Shown piece after piece: positions 57,488-64,000 of a stretch of 64,000 nt of DNA. The notes beneath the pieces were generated by a model. That model saw only the letters and a program-made list of their open reading frames with translations, did no database searches and was not told where the DNA came from. The DNA comes from Enterococcus_D entomosocium. GTDB taxonomy: Bacteria; Bacillota; Bacilli; Lactobacillales; Enterococcaceae. The stretch lies in the NCBI RefSeq assembly GCF_030441895.1, contig NZ_JARJAS010000014.1; one strand, written 5' to 3'. A program made the translations under genes and the position numbers. How positions within the stretch are numbered: the first letter of the stretch is position 1; the number at the start of each line of letters is the position of its first letter.

Positions 57488-57517
57488 ATTATAGCTCAAT
57501 CTTTTTTCATTTGTAAA
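57488..57517 (-). promoter_or_regulatory. Promoter of the amino-acid ABC operon
   Basis: On the minus strand TTTACA (57517-57512), an 18-bp spacer, then TATAAT (57493-57488), 60 bases before the ATPase start. Confidence 0.65.
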
Positions 57518-57633
57518 GGTTCTTTTCCAATGTTCCCCCCTTATTTCTGAAAAGACAAGTGCTATTTTACTTTGATGTGAGGTTTTTGTCCATGAAAATT
57601 TTTCTCACCCCATCAGATCACAAGGAGAACCGG

Positions 57634-57662
57634 TTGTTTCTTTTGCTAAAAAAAGGTAAGAT
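57634..57662 (+). promoter_or_regulatory. trpS promoter
   Basis: TTGTTT (57634-57639), a 17-bp spacer, and TAAGAT (57657-57662), about 25 bases before the ribosome-binding site. No T-box leader was found here. Confidence 0.55.
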
Positions 57663-57695
57663 AAACCATATAACAAAGGAAAAGGTGGAAAAAAA

Positions 57696-58703
57696 GTGAA
57701 TACGATTTTAACTGGCGACCGCCCAACTGGCAAATTGCATCTTGGCCATTATGTGGGGTCTTTAAAAAAACGGGTCGAAATGCAAGCTGACCCTGAAAAT
57801 CAGCTTTATATCATGGTCGCTGACATGCAGGCACTAACAGATAATGCGAAAACACCTGAGAAGGTCTCAGCGAATATTTTAGAAGTTGCTTTGGATTATT
57901 TAGCCGTTGGATTGGATCCAGCAAAAACAACGATGTTTATTCAATCGCAAATCCCTCAGCTCTCTGAATTGACGATGTATTATCTCAATCTAGTCAGTGT
58001 TGCTCGAGTACGACGCAATCCAACCGTTAAAGCCGAAATTGAACAAAAAAAATTTGGTGAAGGCGTTCCTTCTGGTTTCTTCATCTATCCTGTCTCTCAA
58101 GCAGCGGATATCACCGCTTTTAAAGCAAATTTAGTCCCAGTCGGCGAAGATCAAAAACCAATGCTGGAACAAACGCAAGAAATCGTGCATAGTTTTAATT
58201 CTACGTATAGTGAAGTATTAGTCGAACCAAAAGCGGTTTTACCGCCAAAAGGCATGGGACGTTTAGCGGGGATCGATGGGAACGGGAAAATGAGCAAATC
58301 ATTGAACAACGGCATTTACTTAGCTGATCCAGCCGATGTATTACAAAAGAAAGTGATGAGCATGTACACGGATCCAAATCACATTCATGTCAACGACCCC
58401 GGACAAGTTGAAGGCAATATGGTCTTCACTTATCTTGATGTATTTGGTACCGAAAAAGAAAAAATTGCTGAATTAAAAGAACATTACACCCGTGGTGGAT
58501 TAGGCGATGTCAAAATCAAACGCTATTTGATCGATGTTCTAGAAGCCGAATTTGCACCGATTCGTGAACGCCGTGAAGCTTTTGCCAAAGATCCCGGTGA
58601 AGTGATGAACTTACTAAAACTTGGTAGTGAAAAAGCTGAACAAGTTGCCGCTCAGACGTTAGCTGAAGTCAAAAATGCAATGGGCATCAATTACTTTGCT
58701 TAA
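57696..58703 (+). CDS. trpS: Tryptophanyl-tRNA synthetase
   Basis: A 335-residue class I synthetase that charges tRNA-Trp. HIGH-type motif GKLHLGHYVG near residues 12-21 and KMSKS in GNGKMSKSLNN (about 205) are clear, as is FIQSQIP after about residue 85. The start is GTG at 57696 with AAAGGTGG seven bases before it. It is monocistronic, divergent from the ABC operon, and ends at a strong terminator. Confidence 0.95.
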   Translation: MNTILTGDRPTGKLHLGHYVGSLKKRVEMQADPENQLYIMVADMQALTDNAKTPEKVSANILEVALDYLAVGLDPAKTTMFIQSQIPQLSELTMYYLNLVSVARVRRNPTVKAEIEQKKFGEGVPSGFFIYPVSQAADITAFKANLVPVGEDQKPMLEQTQEIVHSFNSTYSEVLVEPKAVLPPKGMGRLAGIDGNGKMSKSLNNGIYLADPADVLQKKVMSMYTDPNHIHVNDPGQVEGNMVFTYLDVFGTEKEKIAELKEHYTRGGLGDVKIKRYLIDVLEAEFAPIRERREAFAKDPGEVMNLLKLGSEKAEQVAAQTLAEVKNAMGINYFA

Positions 58704-58736
58704 AAAAACAAGCCTTTACGGCTTGTTTTTTTGTTT
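58704..58736 (+). terminator. trpS terminator
   Basis: AAAACAAGCC and GGCTTGTTTT form a ten-pair stem around TTTAC with seven T. Confidence 0.85.
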
Positions 58737-59049
58737 ACAAATCGGAATGAATTCTTTCATGCAAAACCTATGTACAAACTCTGTGTTAGATTTCACGAGA
58801 ACACTTCCTCCCCAGACTGACACTTTGTGTATTTTGATTTGATGCTGTTTCTTGCGCAAAAATCGAGGAGCTGTCCTAAAAAATAACTTCATAAAACGCT
58901 GATTAGAAAATGCATTTTTTCAGCCTAGCCAGTGTTTAAAAAAGGTTGTACCAAAAAAGCTGGAATGCCTTCTATAGAGAAATCTTTTAAGGCTTTCACT
59001 CAACTCCTAACATTTTTTTGTCATCTGAGCATCTATTATAATAGTAGAA
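58737..59049. other. Gene-free region between trpS and pheT
   Basis: No convincing gene or RNA in about 310 bases. The string GAGCTGTCCTAAAA near 58869 resembles the ends of some insertion sequences, but no transposase remnant or partner end was found. Confidence 0.4.
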
Positions 59050-59095
59050 AACGTTCCCCACCCAACTTCTTTGTATGGTGGAGAACGTTTTTCTA
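59050..59095. terminator. Bidirectional terminator after pheT
   Basis: AACGTTC-c-CCACC and GGTGG-a-GAACGTT form the stem; A/T-rich runs on both sides. On the minus strand it ends the pheST transcript. Confidence 0.75.
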
Positions 59096-59104
59096 CTTAT
59101 TTGA

Positions 59105-61525
59105 TTAGCGGATTTCTGCTTGAACGTTTTCTTCTAAGTTACGAGTAATTTTCGCTATTGCTTGATTGATCTCTTCATCCGTCAGGGTAGCTTCCGGATT
59201 GCTAAAGGTCAGACTGTACCCTAGAGATTTTTTACCTGCTTCAATGTTTTTCCCTTGATAAACATCGAATAAACGAATATCACTTAAGAAGCGACCTGCA
59301 CTTTCACGAATGATTTCCATCACGGATTGGTTATCGATCGTTTCATCGAGCAAGAGTGCCATATCTCGGGTCACTGATGGGAACTTAGAAACTGGTTGAT
59401 AGACCAATTGTTCTGTTTTAGCTGCTAATAACTGATCTAAGTTCAATTCAGCAACATAGGTTTCACTCACTTCGTAGGCTTTGGCGATCGATGGGTGGAC
59501 TTGTCCCAAGAAGCCGATTTCTAGGTCATCTAGCAAGATCATTGCCGTACGCCCAGGATGCATCTCTTTGATATCTGCCGTTTTTTGATAACGAATACGG
59601 TCGGTTAATGCCAACGAATCAAAAAGATTTTCTAAAATGCCTTTCAAATGGAAGAAATCAACTTTTTGAGCTTGGGTTTGCCAGTCTTTCTCATGGATAT
59701 TTCCTGTCAATGCTAGCCCTAAGTGATTGACTTCTGTTGGCAGTTCGTGTTTACTGTCGCCCGTTTGATAGAAGACGCGACCAATTTCATATAAAGCAAC
59801 ACGATTGTTTTTACGTGCCAAATTGTACGCAACGTCGTCTAACAAACCTGAAATAAGATTCAAGCGCAAGACGGCACGCTCTTCGGTCATTGGCCAATCC
59901 AATCGAGTCACTTGGCTCGATTTATCCGTAAATTGTTGTGCCTTCTCTTCCGTTGTCAAAGCATAGCTGATGGCTTCACTGACCCCGTTGCCTTCCAATA
60001 GCGTCCGAACTTCTCTAGTCAGACGTTGCGCTTTGGTTAAATGACCGGCAACCGTTTCTCCTTGCGGTAAAGTCGATGGCAAACGATCATAACCGTAAAT
60101 ACGCGCCACTTCTTCAATGATATCTGCTTCGATCGTAATATCCCAACGACGAGGTGGGACTGAAACAATATAGCTGTCTGCTTCTTGACGATGACCAAAG
60201 CCTAATGCATCAAAGATTTCTTGCACTTCTTCATCAGTGATTTCTGTGCCTAAATAGCTATTGATCCGTGCTAAAGTAATCGCAACCTCCACAGGTTCTA
60301 CTGCTACTTGGGAACCTATTACTGCCTCTTTTAAGACCGTTCCGCCAGCAAGTTCCGCAATCAGTGCTGCTGCTGCATCACAAGCTTTTGCAACCGTTGC
60401 TTGGTTGATCCCTTTTTCAAAACGAGCGGATGATTCGCTTCTTAAATTGAATTTTTTCGAAGTCAAACGAATCGCTAATGGATCGAACAAGGCCGCTTCT
60501 AAAGCGACTGTGGTCGTCGTTTCCGTGATTTCAGAATCAAGACCTCCCATGACGCCTGCGAGCGCAACTGGTGTCGTTCCGTTGGTGATAACGATGTCTT
60601 CTGGGGAAAGCTGACGAGTTTCTCCATCTAAGGTAACCAGGCTTTCATTTTCTTTGCCGCGACGTACCAGTATTTCCTTGCTGTCTAGCTTTTGATAATC
60701 AAAAGCATGCAATGGTTGACCAAATAACAGTAAGATATAATTCGTCACGTCCACGACATTATTGATTGGACGAATGCCTTCATTCATCAAGCGATTTTGC
60801 AGCCATTGTGGACTTGGGGCGATCGTTACGCCATCAATGATTCGAATTTGGTAGGCGGGTGCATCCGTTGCTTCAGTGACCTTCACCTGAATTTTATCGG
60901 CAGCAGCTACTTCACTTTCGGTAAGCGCAATTTCAGGAAACTTCGGTGTTTGCCGATAGATTGCACCGACTTCATAAGCAACCCCCCGCATGCTCAACGC
61001 ATCCGCACGATTCGGAGTGATCGATAATTCGATAATGTGATCATCCATATCAAGATAAGGAAAAACCGGTAATCCTGGTTCTGCTTCTGCTGGTAAATAA
61101 TAAATTCCTTCTGCGTATTCTTTGGGAATCACGCTATCGGCGTATCCCAACTCTTGCAACGAACAAATCATGCCGTTGGAAACTTCTCCCCGCATCTTGC
61201 CCTTTTTGATTTTTACGTTGCCCGCGATTCGAGAGCCTGGTAATGCCACGATGACTTTGATGCCGCTTTTGACATTCGGCGCACCACAAACGATCTGTGA
61301 GTCTTCATCCTCGCCAATATTTACTTGGCAAATTGATAGATGATCAGAATCTGGATGTGGTCGGCAGTCGGTCACTTCTCCGACAACGATTTTTTTTAAA
61401 CCCTCTTCAGGCACGTCAATACCTTCGACTTCGATCCCCGTCACTGACATTTTATCCGCCAGCTCTTTGGGTGTGATCTCAGACAGATCAAGGTATTCAT
61501 TTAACCATTTGTATGATACTAACAT
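59105..61525 (-). CDS. pheT: Phenylalanyl-tRNA synthetase beta subunit
   Basis: An 806-residue beta chain of the PheRS tetramer. In order: an N-terminal tRNA-binding OB domain (about 40-150; GEVTDCRPHPDSDHLSICQVNIG), B3/B4 with the editing site (about 200-390), B5 (about 410-480), a pseudo-catalytic core (about 485-690), and the C-terminal anticodon-binding FDX-ACB domain (about 715-806; YQPVSKFPSVTRDMALL). It directly follows pheS with no gap, so the two are made together. Length is normal for Firmicutes. Confidence 0.96.
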   Translation of the reverse strand: MLVSYKWLNEYLDLSEITPKELADKMSVTGIEVEGIDVPEEGLKKIVVGEVTDCRPHPDSDHLSICQVNIGEDEDSQIVCGAPNVKSGIKVIVALPGSRIAGNVKIKKGKMRGEVSNGMICSLQELGYADSVIPKEYAEGIYYLPAEAEPGLPVFPYLDMDDHIIELSITPNRADALSMRGVAYEVGAIYRQTPKFPEIALTESEVAAADKIQVKVTEATDAPAYQIRIIDGVTIAPSPQWLQNRLMNEGIRPINNVVDVTNYILLLFGQPLHAFDYQKLDSKEILVRRGKENESLVTLDGETRQLSPEDIVITNGTTPVALAGVMGGLDSEITETTTTVALEAALFDPLAIRLTSKKFNLRSESSARFEKGINQATVAKACDAAAALIAELAGGTVLKEAVIGSQVAVEPVEVAITLARINSYLGTEITDEEVQEIFDALGFGHRQEADSYIVSVPPRRWDITIEADIIEEVARIYGYDRLPSTLPQGETVAGHLTKAQRLTREVRTLLEGNGVSEAISYALTTEEKAQQFTDKSSQVTRLDWPMTEERAVLRLNLISGLLDDVAYNLARKNNRVALYEIGRVFYQTGDSKHELPTEVNHLGLALTGNIHEKDWQTQAQKVDFFHLKGILENLFDSLALTDRIRYQKTADIKEMHPGRTAMILLDDLEIGFLGQVHPSIAKAYEVSETYVAELNLDQLLAAKTEQLVYQPVSKFPSVTRDMALLLDETIDNQSVMEIIRESAGRFLSDIRLFDVYQGKNIEAGKKSLGYSLTFSNPEATLTDEEINQAIAKITRNLEENVQAEIR

Positions 61526-62572
61526 TTATTGTTCCCCCTTGAACTGGCGAATGAAACGCACATCATTTTGATAGAATTGGCGAATGTCGTTCACGCCGTA
61601 GCGCAGCATTGCCACTCGATCAGGACCTAAACCAAAAGCAAATCCTGAATATTGGGTTGGATCGATCCCTGACATTTCTAAGACGTTAGGATGCACCATT
61701 CCAGCACCGAGGATCTCGATCCAGCCAGTTTGTTTACAAACATTACAACCGGCACCACCGCACTTGAAGCAGCTGACATCGACTTCGACCGATGGTTCTG
61801 TGAAAGGGAAATAGCTTGGTCGCAAGCGAATTTGGCGATCTTCCCCAAACATTTTTTGCATCATGACTTCTAAGGTTCCTTTTAAGTCACCCATCGTAAT
61901 ATTCTTATCGATTACCAATCCTTCAATTTGATGGAATTGGTGGCTATGGGTCGCATCATCTGTGTCACGACGGAAAACTTTCCCGGGTGAGATCATCCGC
62001 AGCGGCCCTTTAGAAAAATCATGAGTCTCCATTGTTCTCGCTTGCACTGGTGACGTATGGGTTCGAATCAGCACTTCCTCTGAAATATAAAAAGTATCTT
62101 GCATGTCTCTGGCTGGATGATCTTTTGGCAGATTCATCCGTTCGAAGTTGTAATGATCTTTTTCCACTTCGTAACCTTCGACTACTTGGTAGCCCATACC
62201 AACAAAGATATCTTCGATTTCTTCCATGATTTGCGTTAGCACATGGCGTGTTCCTCGGTCCATCTTTTTACCAGGCAACGTCACGTCGATGGATTCTTCA
62301 GCAAGAGCTTTTTCCAAGTTTGCTGCTTCGATAGACGTCTTTGCTTCTTCGATCGCTTCTGTCAAGATATCACGAATCTCGTTGGCATAGCTCCCCACCT
62401 TCGGCCGTTCTTCCGCAGAAAGATCTTTCATCCCCCGTAGAACTTCTGTGATAGGGCCTTTTTTCCCAAGCACTTCCACTCGAATTTGATTCAAGTCATT
62501 CATGGTTGGACTTTCTTTGATTTTAAGCAATGTCGTTTCCTTCAATGCTTCTAATTTCTCTTGTAAAGACAT
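61526..62572 (-). CDS. pheS: Phenylalanyl-tRNA synthetase alpha subunit
   Basis: A 348-residue class II catalytic subunit. An N-terminal coiled coil (about 1-90) that binds tRNA-Phe is followed by motif 2 (RMISPGKVFRRDTDDATHSHQFHQIEG) and motif 3 (YSGFAFGLGPDRVAMLRYG). FTEPSVEVD lies near the Phe pocket. The start is ATG 62572 with GGAGG six bases upstream, not the longer frame to 62605. Controlled by the T-box leader in front. Confidence 0.96.
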   Translation of the reverse strand: MSLQEKLEALKETTLLKIKESPTMNDLNQIRVEVLGKKGPITEVLRGMKDLSAEERPKVGSYANEIRDILTEAIEEAKTSIEAANLEKALAEESIDVTLPGKKMDRGTRHVLTQIMEEIEDIFVGMGYQVVEGYEVEKDHYNFERMNLPKDHPARDMQDTFYISEEVLIRTHTSPVQARTMETHDFSKGPLRMISPGKVFRRDTDDATHSHQFHQIEGLVIDKNITMGDLKGTLEVMMQKMFGEDRQIRLRPSYFPFTEPSVEVDVSCFKCGGAGCNVCKQTGWIEILGAGMVHPNVLEMSGIDPTQYSGFAFGLGPDRVAMLRYGVNDIRQFYQNDVRFIRQFKGEQ

Positions 62573-62654
62573 GTGTTTCCTCCTTCTATGCTGTGAATAG
62601 TGCAAGAATAAAAAGACTGGATTGACTGAATAAAGTGAGTATCATTCGTATAAA

Positions 62655-62897
62655 GACAAAAAAAGACATCATCCCTTAAAAAGGAACGACGTCTCGTGTT
62701 ACCATCCTCATTCGCGAAAAAAACCGCGCACTCACTTCGGCTAACGACAGCAAAACTGCCGACTGACTGTAATCAGCAAGCTCCAGAAGTGAAATTCATT
62801 TTTCGAATACAGGACTTGCTTTCAGTCTGTGACAAGTCTCCCTTTTTCTGATTCAGCCAAATTACTAGTTTCTATCAACGCTTTTTATCTATTCATT
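62655..62897 (-). ncRNA. T-box riboswitch (tRNA-Phe)
   Basis: The leader of pheST folds as a T-box. The specifier region TTTCACTTCTGG carries a UUC Phe codon. The T-box core GAGGATGGTAACACG (about 62696-62710) pairs with uncharged tRNA-Phe. A terminator (AGACGTCGTTCCTT / AAGGGATGATGTCT, 62694-62664) with a T run follows. Low Phe-tRNA charging would favour the antiterminator and read-through. Stem I bulges are visible upstream (AGTAATTTGG..., GGGAGACTTG). The start is only approximate. Confidence 0.9.
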
Positions 62898-62904
62898 TAA
62901 GCTT

Positions 62905-62933
62905 AGTTTACCTAATTTCCGGTGAGAAATCAA
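62905..62933 (-). promoter_or_regulatory. pheST promoter
   Basis: On the minus strand TTGATT (62933-62928), a 17-bp spacer and TAAACT (62910-62905). The -35 overlaps the stop codon of the HxlR-type gene. Confidence 0.5.
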
Positions 62934-63250
62934 CTGCATTCTTCCTCACGCACCCAGGTTTCTGCCCAACGCTTCACACTCATCATACTCTTTTCAAGAG
63001 CAATACCTCTTGGCGTCAAGCAGTAAAGATTGTTTTCTTTGCAGACAATTTCTTCCCGCTCTAATTCTTTCAAGCGTTCGACTAACACCCGATCACTCAC
63101 TTGAGGAATCTTGTTTGCTAACTCAACAAATCTTTGTTTGCCGTCTTCAAGAAGGACATCAATGATCAAGCCGTTCCACTTTTTGCCTAAAATAGAAAAA
63201 GCTTTTTCAAATTTAGGACAAAGGGCATAATCCGATTCTACTTTTATCAT
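62930..63250 (-). CDS. HxlR family transcriptional regulator
   Basis: A 106-residue winged-helix regulator. The N-terminal CPKFEKAFSILGKKWNGLIIDVLLE with a single Cys11 at the start of helix 1 is the mark of HxlR/HypR-type factors. That Cys often senses disulphide or electrophile stress. The DNA-binding part is IPQVSDRVLVERLKELEREEIV. A palindrome overlaps the -35 of its own promoter, so it probably regulates itself. Its targets are unknown. Confidence 0.9.
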   Translation of the reverse strand: MIKVESDYALCPKFEKAFSILGKKWNGLIIDVLLEDGKQRFVELANKIPQVSDRVLVERLKELEREEIVCKENNLYCLTPRGIALEKSMMSVKRWAETWVREEECS

Positions 63251-63271
63251 TCTCCATCACCTCTTTTACCT

Positions 63272-63300
63272 ATTATAGCATATGACTTACGAATTGTAAG
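63272..63300 (-). promoter_or_regulatory. HxlR-type gene promoter with palindromic operator
   Basis: On the minus strand TTACAA (63299-63294), a 16-bp spacer and TATAAT (63277-63272), preceded by TGC (extended -10). CTTAC-gaatt-GTAAG (63286-63300) is a perfect inverted repeat over the -35, a likely autoregulatory site. Confidence 0.65.
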
Positions 63301-63317
63301 AAACTAGGATCGATCAG

Positions 63318-64000
63318 CTAGAATGCCACGATCATTTTAGGTTTTAACAGCACTAAATAGGTCTGTTTCACTGGTTTGTTCAATGCTTTCTCCAATGCTT
63401 GGCAGTAGAGTTTCAATTGACCATAATATCGTTCGCGCATTTTCTTTTCAATCTGAGCCTGACTGCCGAAAACATCATCTGTTTTAAAGTCATATAAAAT
63501 GATTTCATCCGCCAATTCAATATAGCCGTCGATAATACCATGGATCAAAAGCGGCGCATCTGGTTCGTCAAACCCTTCAAAGATCGTATCAGCCTCTTTT
63601 AGCATCGAAAACGGCTGCTCCCGCTTCACCACATCAGAGGATCGGTTCAGCAGTTCACCTAGTTCAGTTTGATAAAACCACAAAATGCTCGATCGGTCAA
63701 TTTTTTTGGCGATTTCTTCAGAAAAAAATTGCTTTTTCACGAGTTCAGCAATCAGGAGCGCCAAAGTATCTTGTGTTGGCGTCATTCCTAATGGGATCAT
63801 TTGCAAAACCGTATGTGTTGCTGTCCCGATACTGCTGGCGAGAGGCTTCGTTTCTTGCAGAAATTTTGGTTTCGCCAATTCATCCTGTACGTAGCGATAT
63901 TGCTGAGGATTCGTCTTCTCGGAAACCGACCGCCATTCCAACAAAGTGGTCTGTTGATCATCGGGATCGTTATAGAGTCTTTTCAATTCTGATACAGATT
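63318..64000 (-). CDS. addA: AddA (RexA) helicase-nuclease, C-terminal end (partial)
   Basis: The C-terminal part, at least 227 residues, of the AddAB double-strand-break repair enzyme. The RecB-like nuclease motifs are visible: GTATHTVLQMI, then IIDGYIELADEIILYDFKTD with the catalytic D-x-K, and YYGQLKLYCQALEKAL. AddA resects broken DNA ends and generates single strands for RecA. The gene is cut by the window edge and remains open to position 64000. The stop at 63318 is natural. Confidence 0.9.
   Translation of the reverse strand, partial: SVSELKRLYNDPDDQQTTLLEWRSVSEKTNPQQYRYVQDELAKPKFLQETKPLASSIGTATHTVLQMIPLGMTPTQDTLALLIAELVKKQFFSEEIAKKIDRSSILWFYQTELGELLNRSSDVVKREQPFSMLKEADTIFEGFDEPDAPLLIHGIIDGYIELADEIILYDFKTDDVFGSQAQIEKKMRERYYGQLKLYCQALEKALNKPVKQTYLVLLKPKMIVAF

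Noticed and set aside
57429..57695. Possible T-box upstream of trpS.
   Set aside because: No T-box core (a sequence like TGGNACCGCG) and no terminator hairpin ahead of the gene.
58860..58960. Insertion-sequence end (GAGCTGTCCTAAAA).
   Set aside because: No matching inverted end, target duplication or transposase fragment nearby.

Overview
The window reads as the chromosome of a low-to-moderate GC Gram-positive coccus, most likely Enterococcus. The evidence is a fused RNase PH/RdgB gene, divergent fabZ and fabI separated by FabT-type boxes (TTTGATnATCAAA), a CbpB/DarB-type CBS protein, a T-box ahead of pheST, and many strong AGGAGG ribosome-binding sites. Species was not determined; the base composition looks closer to the gallinarum/casseliflavus group than to E. 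faecalis, but that is an impression. No rRNA, tRNA or CRISPR array was seen.

Layout. (1) 1-2.8 kb: an HdeD-like membrane protein, an 86-aa orphan, and a coupled pair (secreted basic protein plus HExxH protein). It is unclear whether these are chromosomal or prophage cargo. (2) About 2.8-48.4 kb: an apparently complete A118/PBSX-like siphophage prophage. From left to right on the minus strand come lysis (amidase, two holins), tail tip and baseplate (XkdX, BppU, S74-chaperone spike, Dit), tape measure, tail tube, head-tail connectors, capsid, scaffold, portal and terminase. Next is an accessory block (AbiH, ParB-methyltransferase, a Kiwa-like pair), the ArpU late regulator, a cargo zone with small genes and a broken recombinase, a replication/recombination module (replisome organizer, HNH proteins, DUF1351, ERF), and an antirepressor. 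A Cro/CI switch with an ImmA peptidase, a membrane protein plus Ltp-type lipoprotein, and a plus-strand integrase close the element beside fabZ. (3) 48.5-64 kb: housekeeping genes: fabZ/fabI, an MscS channel, cbpB, a phosphoesterase, rph-rdgB, murI, a polar amino-acid ABC transporter, trpS, T-box-pheS-pheT, an HxlR regulator and the 3' end of addA.

The prophage carries at least three likely anti-phage functions (AbiH, Kiwa-like KwaA/KwaB, Ltp lipoprotein). It also has an unusual amount of structured non-coding sequence. The most notable case is a two-copy RNA element (31.52-31.74 and 34.17-34.38 kb) whose helices show compensatory changes between copies, with G-U pairs that make sense only on the plus strand. 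Three compact plus-strand RNA genes, each with its own promoter and terminator, lie between terS and the Kiwa-like pair. A 13-codon leader peptide overlapping a terminator hairpin precedes the Kiwa-like operon, suggesting attenuation control of a defence system. The capsid gene ends in a stop codon followed by a GC-rich hairpin and a -1-frame HeH/LEM extension with no normal start codon. A candidate replication origin (direct repeats plus purine tract) lies inside the replisome organizer gene.
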